Of a stretch of 64,000 nt of DNA, positions 18,523-26,564 are shown one piece after another. How positions within the stretch are numbered: the first letter of the stretch is position 1; the number at the start of each line of letters is the position of its first letter. Made by a program: the position numbers and the translations under genes. A model generated the notes under the pieces. That model saw nothing but the letters and a program-made list of their open reading frames with translations, did not search any database and was not told where the DNA came from. The stretch is from NCBI GenBank assembly GCA_963712765.1, contig CAVQIX010000004.1, forward strand, positions 62,001-126,000. Direction: 5' to 3'. This stretch comes from CAXMST01 sp963712765 (GTDB lineage: Bacteria; Actinomycetota; Thermoleophilia; Solirubrobacterales; 70-9).

Positions 18523-19233
18523 GTGGGCGCGTCCTCCGGGGCCCCGGCCGAGCTGGCCAAAGGTCTGTGGAGTTGGAGCGGCCGCCACCCCGAGTGGCAT
18601 CCGGGCGACTTCGGCTCCGAGGTTATGAGCTTCGCCGCCAGGGCCCGTGACGGGGTGCTCCATGTCATCGACCCGCTGCTCCCCCTCGAGGGGGCAGAGG
18701 GAGCCCGGGAGGTGCTCGAGCTGCTGGACAGCGAGGCCGAGCGCGCCGAGCGGGTCGCGATCCTGATCACGATCGGCTACCACGTTCGCAGCAGCGAACG
18801 GCTATGGGACCGCTGGCACGCGGACAGGCCGGTCGCGATCCACGGTAACCGGACCTGCCTGAGCCGCCTGGAGCGCTCGAGTGAGGCCTTCGAGGAAACC
18901 ACCCCCGGAGCCGAGCTTCCGGGCGGGGCGGTCGCCCACCAGATCGGGCGGCCGAAGCGGACCGAGCTGCCGCTGCACCTACCCGATGCCGACGCGGTGG
19001 TCTTCGGCGACGCCGTGGTCGGCGTCGGCGGCGAGCTCCGCGTATGGTCGACGAGGCAGATCGACGGGGAGGTCGAGAGCTTCTACCGCGAGCGTTTCAA
19101 CCCGACTCTGGAACCGCTCGTCGCGCTCGGCACCGAGCGGATCTTGACGACCCACGGGCAATCGGTTCTCGAGGGCGGAAGCGAGGCGCTGCGGCGGGCG
19201 CTGCGGGCCCGCCCCTGGTACCACCACGGCTGA
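18523..19233 (+). CDS. metallo-beta-lactamase-like protein lacking the metal motif
   Basis: This 236-residue protein starts at GTG, 12 bases after nuoI. The fold resembles MBL hydrolases: GVLHVIDPLLPLEG after strand pairs, AILITIGYHVRSSERLW where HxHxDH would stand, VVFGDAVVG, then RILTTHGQSVL at the end. The metal-binding HxHxDH is absent, so hydrolase activity is doubtful and it may be a structural or ligand-binding relative. Position suggests co-transcription with nuoI. Assignment rests on motif spacing only. Confidence 0.6.
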   Translation: MGASSGAPAELAKGLWSWSGRHPEWHPGDFGSEVMSFAARARDGVLHVIDPLLPLEGAEGAREVLELLDSEAERAERVAILITIGYHVRSSERLWDRWHADRPVAIHGNRTCLSRLERSSEAFEETTPGAELPGGAVAHQIGRPKRTELPLHLPDADAVVFGDAVVGVGGELRVWSTRQIDGEVESFYRERFNPTLEPLVALGTERILTTHGQSVLEGGSEALRRALRARPWYHHG

Positions 19234-19288
19234 GCGGTCCAGGCCGGCCGACCCTCGACCTGCGTGAGTGCGGTGGCCGCGCCGATCG

Positions 19289-20896
19289 TCACACCTCACC
19301 GAGCCGGCGTTTGACGATCTTCCCGGTCGCGTTGCGCGGCAGCTCGGCGACGAAATGGAAGTCGCGCGGGACCTTGAAACGGGCGAGCCGCTCACGGACG
19401 TATGCGCTCAGCTCGTCCCCGGTCGGCTCCGCGCCCGGAGCGGCGACGACGTATGCCGCGAGACGCTGGCCGAACCTCTCGTCCTCGACCCCAACCACCG
19501 CGACGTCGGCGACGCCCGGCGCTGCGATCAGGAGCTCTTCGACCTCCTGCGGATAGACGTTCTCGCCGCCGGAGACGATCATCTCGTCGTCGCGCCCGTC
19601 GATGTACAGACGCCCCTCTGGATCGAGGTGGCCGATGTCGCCGCTCGACATGAAGCCACCGATGATCTCCTTGCCGCCACCGTCGGTGTAGCCGGAGAAC
19701 GCGAGCCCGGTGGAGACGAAGATGCGACCTGTCTCACCCTCCGGCACCTCGTCGCCGTCCGCGTCCAACAGCCGCAGCTCGACCCCGCGCACCGGCCTCC
19801 CGACCGAGGCCGGCGCGGCCCGGTGGTCGGCGGGGGTCGAGATCGTGACGTAGGCGACCTCGGTCGATCCGTAGAGGACGTGGAGAACGTCGCCAAAGGT
19901 CTCCTGCAGCTCGGTCGCGACCGGACCGGGGAGCTGCGAGCCCGAGGAGAAGATGATCCGCAGCCCGGAGTGGTCGTGGGCCGCGATCTCCTCCGGCCCG
20001 AGAGCGAGGATCCGCTGGAGCATCGCCGGGACCGCGACCAGGGCGGTGCAGGACTCACGGTCGATCGCCTCCAGCGCGCGGGAGGGATCGAAGCGACGGG
20101 TTGTGACCACGCGGGATCCGAAGCCGATCCCCATCATCAGAGCTCCGAGTCCGAGGGCGTGGAAGAAGGGCGGCGCCACGTAGGTCGACTCGCGGGCCCG
20201 GAACGGAACGCGGCCGAGCATCGCTGCGAGGTCGTTGATCGAGCCGGCCTGGCTGCGGGCCGCGCCCTTCGGGGAGCCGGTGGTACCGCTGGTCAGCAGG
20301 ACGAGCTCCGGCGGCTCGCCGGGTGGATCGACGGGGTCGGGTGAGTTGGTCTCGATCAACCGCTCGAGCTCGGTCAGCCCGCTCTCGGACTCATCCTCGC
20401 TCCAGGCCCGGTACATGCGCCCGACCTCAGGGACCCGGTCGGCGTACTCGGCGTCGAGGACGATGTTGCCGATGCCCTCGCGTTCGCAGACGCCGGCGAT
20501 CTGGGGGCCGGCGAACTCGGTGTTCATGAGCACGATTCGCAGCCCCGCCTTGGCGGCCGCAAACAACGCGTCAACGAAGCCGCGGTGGTTGCGGGCGAGG
20601 ATCGCGATCCCCTCGCCAGGCTCGATCCCGGCCTCGATCCAGGCGTGGGCGAGAGCGTTGGAGCGCTGGTCGAGCTCGCGGTAGCTGAGCTCGCCGAGCT
20701 CGTCCACCAGGGCGATCTCCTCGCCGTAGCGCAGGGCGCCGGCGGTGATGATCAGGGCGAGCGGCCCGCGCCGGGTGAGCTCGATTCCAAGGCGGGCCAG
20801 GGTGTCGGGGCGCTCGGGGCGGATCAGGCCCGCGCGGACGAGGACCGCGATCGAGTCCGCGGCGGTCGTCAGCTCCCCGATCAGCCGGCCCAGCAT
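19289..20896 (-). CDS. AMP-dependent acyl-CoA ligase
   Basis: This 535-residue adenylate-forming enzyme shows LTSGTTGSPKGAARS (P-loop), YGSTEVAYV, the hinge region YIDGRDDEMIVSGGENVYPQ and the C-terminal catalytic lysine in PRNATGKIVKRRL. It should activate a fatty or other carboxylic acid with ATP and CoA. I chose the ATG at 20896 rather than the upstream in-frame one at 20989 because a TAGGGT -10 element lies 7 bases before it and the divergent SCP2 gene begins at 20956. Neighbours (SCP2, racemase, esterase) suggest a lipid pathway. Confidence 0.92.
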   Translation of the reverse strand: MLGRLIGELTTAADSIAVLVRAGLIRPERPDTLARLGIELTRRGPLALIITAGALRYGEEIALVDELGELSYRELDQRSNALAHAWIEAGIEPGEGIAILARNHRGFVDALFAAAKAGLRIVLMNTEFAGPQIAGVCEREGIGNIVLDAEYADRVPEVGRMYRAWSEDESESGLTELERLIETNSPDPVDPPGEPPELVLLTSGTTGSPKGAARSQAGSINDLAAMLGRVPFRARESTYVAPPFFHALGLGALMMGIGFGSRVVTTRRFDPSRALEAIDRESCTALVAVPAMLQRILALGPEEIAAHDHSGLRIIFSSGSQLPGPVATELQETFGDVLHVLYGSTEVAYVTISTPADHRAAPASVGRPVRGVELRLLDADGDEVPEGETGRIFVSTGLAFSGYTDGGGKEIIGGFMSSGDIGHLDPEGRLYIDGRDDEMIVSGGENVYPQEVEELLIAAPGVADVAVVGVEDERFGQRLAAYVVAAPGAEPTGDELSAYVRERLARFKVPRDFHFVAELPRNATGKIVKRRLGEV

Positions 20897-20903
20897 GCGA
20901 GCC

Positions 20904-20909
20904 ACCCTA
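20904..20909 (-). promoter_or_regulatory. -10 element TAGGGT, leaderless start of acyl-CoA ligase
   Basis: On the minus strand TAGGGT ends 7 bases before the ATG, so transcription should begin at or next to the start codon. It supports the 20896 start. Confidence 0.55.
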
Positions 20910-20943
20910 GCCCGATTCAGCGGCGAGCAAGGCTCTCCGCCAA

Positions 20944-20949
20944 TACGAT
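20944..20949 (+). promoter_or_regulatory. -10 element TACGAT, leaderless start of SCP2 gene
   Basis: TACGAT ends 6 bases before the GTG at 20956. No ribosome site fits in the gap, which is consistent with a leaderless message. Confidence 0.5.
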
Positions 20950-20955
20950 GGCCGC

Positions 20956-21393
20956 GTGAAGAGGAACGATCTGGAGAACTCCGATCCAATGGAGATCTAC
21001 GCGGCCGTGGTCGCGATGGAGGAGGGGGAGTTCGAGCATCTGATGCAGGACATGCCCCGGCGCGAGCTGGTGATCGGGGCGCTGATCGACCACATGGTCG
21101 GGATCTTCCGCCCTGAGAAGGCCGGGGATCTGGAGGCCAGCATCCACATCAAGCTCTGGGATCGGCCGGGCGGCGGCTACGAGCACTACGAGATGCGAAT
21201 CGAGAAGGGCTCCTGCGAGCTGGTCGACGACCCCTACGGCGAGGCGGACCTGACTGTGAAGGTCCGGCCGACCGACCTGCGAAAGATGATCACCGGCGAG
21301 TCCGGCGCTCAGCGCCTGGCGCTGGGCGGCCGGCTACGGGTGATCGGCGACCTCGGGCTGGGGATGCGACTGCCGGATCTGTTCGAGTTCTGA
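20956..21393 (+). CDS. SCP2 sterol-binding domain protein
   Basis: The 145-residue single-domain protein fits the SCP2 sterol-carrier fold: an N-terminal helix (MEIYAAVVAMEEGEFEHLM), then alternating strands (SIHIKLWDR, YEHYEMRIEKGSCEL, ADLTVKVRPTDLRKMITGE) and the closing helix LRVIGDLGLGMRLPDLF. Such proteins bind acyl-CoA or other lipids in the cytoplasm. It is divergent from an acyl-CoA ligase 59 bases away and convergent with a racemase gene, fitting a lipid-handling neighbourhood. Confidence 0.78.
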   Translation: MKRNDLENSDPMEIYAAVVAMEEGEFEHLMQDMPRRELVIGALIDHMVGIFRPEKAGDLEASIHIKLWDRPGGGYEHYEMRIEKGSCELVDDPYGEADLTVKVRPTDLRKMITGESGAQRLALGGRLRVIGDLGLGMRLPDLFEF

Positions 21394-21434
21394 GCGCCGA
21401 GGCCGCTGAGGGCCGCCGATGCGGATGTTGGACC

Positions 21435-21448
21435 GGCTCGACCGAGCC
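21435..21448. terminator. hairpin between SCP2 and racemase genes
   Basis: GGCTCG-AC-CGAGCC, a perfect 6-bp stem with a 2-base centre, lies between the convergent ends of the SCP2 and racemase genes. There is no T-tract; termination is inferred. Confidence 0.35.
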
Positions 21449-21456
21449 TCCAAAGC

Positions 21457-22587
21457 TCAGCCGAACGCCCCGGCCTCGCGCAGATCGGAGATCTCGGCCT
21501 CCGATAGACCCCACTCGGCCAGCGCCTCGTCGGTGTCGGCGCCCGGCTCGGAGGGAGCCTCGGGAATGCCCGACGGGGTGCGGCTGAAGCGCGGCGCGGG
21601 CGCGGGCTGAAGCTTCCCGCCGACCTCGATGAAGCTCTCGCGGGCCCGGTTGTGAGGGTGGTCGGGCGCGTCGGCCATGCCGTAGACCGGGGTGGTGCAG
21701 GCCTCCTCACCCTCCAACAGCTCGGCCCACTCCTCGCGGGTGCGGGAGGCGAAGACCTCGGCGAAGCGCCGTTTGAGCTCCGGCCAGCGCTCCCGCTCGA
21801 GCTGTGGGAACTCGGCCGGGTCGAGCTCGAGCAGCCTCAACAGCTCCGCGTAGAACTGCGGCTCGAGTGCGCCGACGGCGACGTGGCCGCCGCCCTTGCA
21901 CTCGTAGGTCTCGTAGAAGTGGGCGCCGGAGTCGAGCAGGTTGGTCCCGGGCTCTCCCCACATGCCGAGGTGGCGCATCGCCCAGATCATCGTCATCAGC
22001 AGCGAGGAGCCCTCGACCATCGCGGCGTCGACGACCTGGCCGCGGCCCGATTCCCGCGCCTCGAGGACCGCGCAGACCATGCCGAAGGCGAGCATCATCG
22101 CGCCCCCGCCGTAGTCGCCGACCATGTTGAGCGGGAACAGCGGCTTCTCGCCGGTCCGCTGGAACTGGCCGAGCGCCCCGGCGAGGGAGATGTAGTTGAT
22201 GTCGTGGCCGGCGACCTTCGCCATCGGGCCGTCCTGCCCGTAGCCGGTCATCCGACCGTAGACGAGGGCCGGGTTTCGCTCGAGGGCCTCGTCGGGCCCG
22301 GCGCCGAGCTTCTCCATCACCCCGGGGCGGAAGCCCTCGATCAGCCCGTCGGCCGAGCAGGCAAGCCGGAGCAGCAGCTCGCGGCCCTCGCCGTGCTTGA
22401 GATCGCAGGCGACCGACGGGCGGCCACGGTGTGTGTAGTTCCACGAGCCCGCCCCGAGCCCGGCCGATCCGGCTCGCTCGAGCCGGATCACGTCGGCTCC
22501 GGCGTCGGCGAGCACCATCGCCGCGAACGGGCCCGGCCCGATGCTCGCGACCTCGACGATCTTGACCCCGGCAAGCGGTCCGGCCAT
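21457..22587 (-). CDS. alpha-methylacyl-CoA racemase (CaiB/BaiF CoA-transferase family)
   Basis: This is a 376-residue family III CoA-transferase fold. The residues that define the racemase branch are present: His128 in AGHDINYISL, Asp158 in NMVGDYGGG and Glu242 in VGALEPQFY, matching the His/Asp/Glu set of mycobacterial and human AMACR. It should invert the 2-methyl stereocentre of branched acyl-CoAs before beta-oxidation. The gene starts 24 bases after the esterase stop, so the two are an operon. A CoA-transferase activity is less likely given the full racemase set. Confidence 0.88.
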   Translation of the reverse strand: MAGPLAGVKIVEVASIGPGPFAAMVLADAGADVIRLERAGSAGLGAGSWNYTHRGRPSVACDLKHGEGRELLLRLACSADGLIEGFRPGVMEKLGAGPDEALERNPALVYGRMTGYGQDGPMAKVAGHDINYISLAGALGQFQRTGEKPLFPLNMVGDYGGGAMMLAFGMVCAVLEARESGRGQVVDAAMVEGSSLLMTMIWAMRHLGMWGEPGTNLLDSGAHFYETYECKGGGHVAVGALEPQFYAELLRLLELDPAEFPQLERERWPELKRRFAEVFASRTREEWAELLEGEEACTTPVYGMADAPDHPHNRARESFIEVGGKLQPAPAPRFSRTPSGIPEAPSEPGADTDEALAEWGLSEAEISDLREAGAFG

Positions 22588-22611
22588 CAGTCGTGCCCTT
22601 CAGCGGCCGCC

Positions 22612-23622
22612 TCATCCTCCGCCGCGCTCGGCTCCCCCTCCGCCGCTCCGGCCCTTCGCCTCATCAGCTTCCTCGGTTTCTCCCACCTTTCCCGCCTCGA
22701 CGGCCGTCTCGCCGTCCCATCGGCGCCGCAGGAAGCCGCCGATGTCGCCGACAGCCCTGGCGGAGTCCTCGATCAGGGAGGCGTGGATCTGGAAGTCGTG
22801 CCACATCCGCGGGAAGCGCTGCAGCTCCACCTCGACGCCGGACCCCCAGGCCCGATCGGCGAACCGGAGCGAGTCGTCGAGCAGGATCTCGTCCTCGCCG
22901 ACCTGGATCAGGGTTGGCGGCAGGCCGTGGACGTCTTCGTACAGCGGCGAGACCCGCGGATCGGAGAGCGGGAGGCTGCCGGCGAACGACCGGTAGCCGT
23001 ACTCGAGCCACTCGCGCCGGAGCAGCCTCTCGACGCGCTCCTTCGAGGCGATGCTGGGACCGGAGAGGGTCAGGTCGGTGACCGGGGAGATCAGGACCAG
23101 GGCCGCGGGCGAGGGGACGTCCATCTCGCGGATCGCGGTCGTGGTCAGGATCGCGATCGCGCCGCCGGCGCTGTCACCGCCGATCGCGACCCGGGAGGGA
23201 TCGTGGCCGCGGGCGAGCATGTCCCTGTAGGTGCTGAAGGCGTCGTCGGTCGCGGCGGGGAAGGGGTGTTCGGGCGCAAGCCGGTAGTCGGGCAGATAGA
23301 CGTCGGCGCCCGCCTCCATCGCGAGGTGGCCGCCGAGGCCGCCGTGGGACTCCGGGCTGCCGAGCACGAAGCCGCCGCCGTGGATCCACAGGATCGCCGG
23401 CCGGTTGGCGGGGTTGTCGCGACCGACCGCCACGCGCTTGGTCGGCACCTCGAAAGCGGTCATCCGCTCCGCCTCGGCCTCGGCAGGCGGCGGGGCGGCG
23501 CTGCGCGCGCCGAGCGTCACGAAACGGCGCTGGAAACCGATCGGGAACGGCGGCCCGACGAAGGGTCGGTACAGGTAGCGGAGCACGAACCGGAAGATCG
23601 CCTTGAGGGCTGATTGGGCCAT
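22612..23622 (-). CDS. alpha/beta hydrolase, hormone-sensitive-lipase-type esterase
   Basis: This 336-residue esterase has the HSL-family oxyanion motif WIHGGGFVLGS and nucleophile elbow GDSAGGA, with later Asp (VGEDEILLDDS) and His (FPRMWHDFQIH) completing the triad. An amphipathic N-terminal segment (IFRFVLRYLYRPFVG) may touch the membrane. The tail is low-complexity, Gly/Glu-rich. The start is supported by a TAGGCT -10 element 7 bases upstream. The racemase gene follows in the same operon. Confidence 0.88.
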   Translation of the reverse strand: MAQSALKAIFRFVLRYLYRPFVGPPFPIGFQRRFVTLGARSAAPPPAEAEAERMTAFEVPTKRVAVGRDNPANRPAILWIHGGGFVLGSPESHGGLGGHLAMEAGADVYLPDYRLAPEHPFPAATDDAFSTYRDMLARGHDPSRVAIGGDSAGGAIAILTTTAIREMDVPSPAALVLISPVTDLTLSGPSIASKERVERLLRREWLEYGYRSFAGSLPLSDPRVSPLYEDVHGLPPTLIQVGEDEILLDDSLRFADRAWGSGVEVELQRFPRMWHDFQIHASLIEDSARAVGDIGGFLRRRWDGETAVEAGKVGETEEADEAKGRSGGGGAERGGG

Positions 23623-23629
23623 CGCGGGA

Positions 23630-23635
23630 AGCCTA
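23630..23635 (-). promoter_or_regulatory. -10 element TAGGCT, leaderless start of esterase operon
   Basis: On the minus strand TAGGCT ends 7 bases before the ATG at 23622. It shares an 85-base divergent gap with the nuoJ promoter. Confidence 0.5.
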
Positions 23636-23693
23636 TTGGGACTCGGCCGGCGCGCACCTGCCCGCCCCCACTACACGCGAGCCGGAGCGGGAA

Positions 23694-23699
23694 TAGGAT
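23694..23699 (+). promoter_or_regulatory. -10 element TAGGAT upstream of nuoJKLMN
   Basis: TAGGAT ends 8 bases before the nuoJ ATG at 23708, predicting a leaderless or nearly leaderless message for the membrane-arm block. Confidence 0.55.
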
Positions 23700-23707
23700 G
23701 CCGCCCA

Positions 23708-24247
23708 ATGGAAGAGGTTGCATTTTTCGCCGGCGCGATCGGCGCACTCGGAGGCGCGATCGCGGTCATCGCCCTCCGCAACCCCTTCTACTCGGTGCTG
23801 GCGCTGATCGTTCACCTCTTCGCGCTCGCCGGCCTCTTCCTGCTCCTGCACGCCGAGTTCATCGCCGCCGCCCAGATCGTCGTCTACGCCGGCGCGGTGA
23901 TGGTCCTCTACGTGTTCGTGGCCGCCTACGTCGGCAACGTCGACGAGCCGCTGTGGGAGCCGATCCCAGGGCAGCGGATACTCGCTCCCCTGCTGGGGCT
24001 GGCGCTGTTCATCGAGCTCTCGATCGCGGTCCTCGGGACGTCCCTGAAGAGCCTCGGCAACGAGGGGCCCACGATCCAGACCTCATTCGGCAGCCCGGCC
24101 TCGATCGGCGAGCTGCTGCTCGAGGAGTTCCTGATCGCCTTCGAAGCCGCCTCCCTCCTCCTCCTGATCGCCGCGATCGGAGCCGTGGTCCTCGCCGGCC
24201 GCCGCCCCGCCGATTCCGAGGCGGGCGCCAGGGGAGAGGAGAGCTGA
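23708..24247 (+). CDS. nuoJ: NADH-quinone oxidoreductase subunit J
   Basis: This 179-residue, five-helix membrane subunit has the conserved NPFYSVLALIVHLFALAGLFLLLHAEF run (starting near residue 25; described, not quoted in full elsewhere) and QIVVYAGAVMVLYVF, the helix with the pi-bulge that changes during turnover. The frame is open further upstream, but the ATG at 23708 sits right after the -10 element and starts the family's normal N-terminus. The stop overlaps the nuoK start (TGATG). Confidence 0.95.
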   Translation: MEEVAFFAGAIGALGGAIAVIALRNPFYSVLALIVHLFALAGLFLLLHAEFIAAAQIVVYAGAVMVLYVFVAAYVGNVDEPLWEPIPGQRILAPLLGLALFIELSIAVLGTSLKSLGNEGPTIQTSFGSPASIGELLLEEFLIAFEAASLLLLIAAIGAVVLAGRRPADSEAGARGEES

Positions 24248-24546
24248 TGGCCGTCGAGTGGTACCTCGTCCTCAGCGCCCTGTTGTTCGCGATCGGCGCG
24301 ACCGGCGTCCTGATCCGCCGCAGCCCCCTGGTGATCCTGCTCTGCCTGGAGCTGATGCTGAACAGCTCCAACCTGGCCCTGCTCGCCTTCGCCCGTTCGC
24401 TCGGCGACCAGGACGGCCAGATCTTCGCGATGATCGTGATGGTCGTCGCCGCCTGCGAGGTCGTCGTAGGGCTCGGCCTGATCGTCGCGATGTACCGCCG
24501 CCGGGTCCCGCTCGACGTCGATGAGGCGAGGGGGCTGCGCGGATGA
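24247..24546 (+). CDS. nuoK: NADH-quinone oxidoreductase subunit K
   Basis: This 99-residue, three-helix membrane subunit shows the two helix-buried glutamates expected in NuoK: LCLELMLNSSNL (near residue 36) and AACEVVVGLGLIV (near residue 72). They form part of the proton path linking the quinone cavity to the antiporter-like subunits. Start and stop overlap nuoJ and nuoL by 1 and 4 bases. Confidence 0.95.
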   Translation: MAVEWYLVLSALLFAIGATGVLIRRSPLVILLCLELMLNSSNLALLAFARSLGDQDGQIFAMIVMVVAACEVVVGLGLIVAMYRRRVPLDVDEARGLRG

Positions 24547-26552
24547 CCGCGACCACCTTCGGCTGGCTGATCCTCGCCTTCCCGCTGGCGGGATCGATAC
24601 TGATCGGCGCAAGCTACAAGCTGATCCCGGCGCGGACCGCCGGTTGGATCGGGGTCGGAGCGATCGCCCTGGCGTTCGCCTCCTCGGTCGCGGCCGTCGT
24701 CGACATGCTCGGTCACCCTCCCGAGGAGCGGGTCCTCACCGACAGCCTCTACGACTACGGCGGCGCCGTTGGGATCCCCTTCGACATGGGCATCCTGGTC
24801 GATCCGCTGAGCATGTGGATGGCCCTGGTGGTCAGCGGCGTCTCGACGATGATCCACCTCTACTCGGTCGGCTACATGCAGAGCGACGAGGGCTATCACC
24901 GCTTCTTCTCCTACCTCAACTTCTTTGTCTTCTCGATGCTGCTGCTGGTGCTCGCCGGCAACTTCGTCCTGTTGATCGTCGGCTGGGCCTTCGTCGGCTA
25001 CGCCTCCTACGCTCTGATCAGCTTCTGGTACCGGCGCGATACCGCCACCAAGGCCGGCATGAAGGCCTTCGTGATCAACGTGATCGGCGACATCGGCCTC
25101 GTCTTCGCGGCGATCCTGCTGATCCAGCAGCTGGGAGCGACCGAGTATCTGCAGGTATTCGAGGAGGCGCCCCAGGTCTTCGAGAGCAACGAGTGGACGA
25201 TCGTCGCGATCTGCCTGCTGCTGTTGGTCGGAGCCTTCGCGAAATCGGCCCAGCTGCCGCTCCACACCTGGCTGCCCGACGCGATGGAGGGCCCGACCCC
25301 GGTCAGCTCCCTGATCCACGCTGCGACGATGGTGACCGCCGGCGTCTATCTGATCGCCCGCGCCCATCCCCTCTTCGAGCTCGCGCCCACCGCGGCCAAC
25401 ATCGCGGCAGCCGTCGGCACCGTGACCCTGTTCGTCGCGGCGACGATCGCGATCGCGGTCAAGGACCTGAAGCGGATCATCGCCTACTCGACCATGAGCC
25501 AGGTCGGCTACATGATCATGGGCGTCTCGATCGGCGCCTACAGCGCCGGGCTCTTCCACCTGATGACCCACGCCTTCTTCAAGGCGCTGCTGTTCATGGC
25601 GGCCGGCTCGGTGATCTCGGCGATGGCGAACATGCAGAACATCGACAAGATGGGCGGCTTCCGCCGAGCCCTGCCGTTCACCTTCCTGCTGATGACGATC
25701 GGCGCGCTGGCGCTGGCGGCGTTCCCGGGGACCTCCGGCTTCTTCAGCAAGGACGAGATCCTCGGGGTGGCGATCGAGCGCGGCGGCTGGTACTGGGCCT
25801 GCGCGATCGGCGGCTACGCCGCCGCCTTCATCACCGCGTTCTACTCGTTCCGGATCGTCTTCCGGGTCTTCTTCGGCGAGCGCTGCAAGGAGGCCGCCGA
25901 GCTGGAGGACGAGGGACACCTCGCACACGGCGAGCCGATGAATCCCCACACCTTCGAGCCCGAGGACACCGACGTCGGCTTCCCCGGCAAGGTCCACCAC
26001 ATCGCCGAGCGGAGCTGGCCGATGGCGGTGGCGATGGCGGTGCTCGGCTTCGGGGCGCTGTTCGCGGGCTACATCCAGGTCCCGGGTATCGACGCCGTCG
26101 TCGAGCACTGGCTCGAGCCGACCTTCGAGGACTCGAGCCTGTTCAAGATCATCCCCTCGGTCGAGGATTCCTGGCTCGGCCTGGCCTTCGGCAGCCTGCT
26201 CAGCATCGCCGGGATCAGCCTCGCCTACTACCTCTACATCGTCGCTCCGGGGACCACCGACAAGATCCGCGCCCGCTTCCGCTACCTGTACGAGCTGTTC
26301 GTCAACAAGTGGTACTTCGACGAGATCCAGGACGCGCTCGTCTATCGGCCGATCATGGCGATCGGGCGCGGGGCCAACGACTTCTTCGAGCGCTACGTGG
26401 TCCAGGGTCTGGTGACCATCGTCCGCGAGGGCGTGGGCGGCCTCGGAGATGGCGTGCGGACGCTGCAGTCGGGCTTCATCCGTGCCTACTCCCTGCTCGT
26501 GATCGCCGGCATCGTCGGACTCGCCCTCTACTTCCTGATCAGGTCGGCGTGA
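24543..26552 (+). CDS. nuoL: NADH-quinone oxidoreductase subunit L
   Basis: This is the distal antiporter-like subunit with the lateral helix (669 residues). Motifs: MGILVDPLSMWMALVV, FAKSAQLPLHTWLPDAMEG with the TM7 lysine, SSLIHAATMVTAGVYL, and GTSGFFSKDEIL with the TM12 lysine. The TM5 glutamate usually found in GWEGVGLxSY is missing: the sequence reads GWAFVGYASY, with Ala149 at the Glu position. The C-terminal half holds the long amphipathic helix region. It overlaps nuoK and is followed by nuoM after 12 bases. Confidence 0.96.
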   Translation: MTATTFGWLILAFPLAGSILIGASYKLIPARTAGWIGVGAIALAFASSVAAVVDMLGHPPEERVLTDSLYDYGGAVGIPFDMGILVDPLSMWMALVVSGVSTMIHLYSVGYMQSDEGYHRFFSYLNFFVFSMLLLVLAGNFVLLIVGWAFVGYASYALISFWYRRDTATKAGMKAFVINVIGDIGLVFAAILLIQQLGATEYLQVFEEAPQVFESNEWTIVAICLLLLVGAFAKSAQLPLHTWLPDAMEGPTPVSSLIHAATMVTAGVYLIARAHPLFELAPTAANIAAAVGTVTLFVAATIAIAVKDLKRIIAYSTMSQVGYMIMGVSIGAYSAGLFHLMTHAFFKALLFMAAGSVISAMANMQNIDKMGGFRRALPFTFLLMTIGALALAAFPGTSGFFSKDEILGVAIERGGWYWACAIGGYAAAFITAFYSFRIVFRVFFGERCKEAAELEDEGHLAHGEPMNPHTFEPEDTDVGFPGKVHHIAERSWPMAVAMAVLGFGALFAGYIQVPGIDAVVEHWLEPTFEDSSLFKIIPSVEDSWLGLAFGSLLSIAGISLAYYLYIVAPGTTDKIRARFRYLYELFVNKWYFDEIQDALVYRPIMAIGRGANDFFERYVVQGLVTIVREGVGGLGDGVRTLQSGFIRAYSLLVIAGIVGLALYFLIRSA

Positions 26553-26564
26553 GGTGATGCGCTG

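Noticed and set aside
24009..26108. Long minus-strand frame opposite nuoJ-nuoL
   Set aside because: Low-complexity Asp/Arg/His-rich translation opposite three well-recognised complex I genes; long antisense frames are expected at this GC content.
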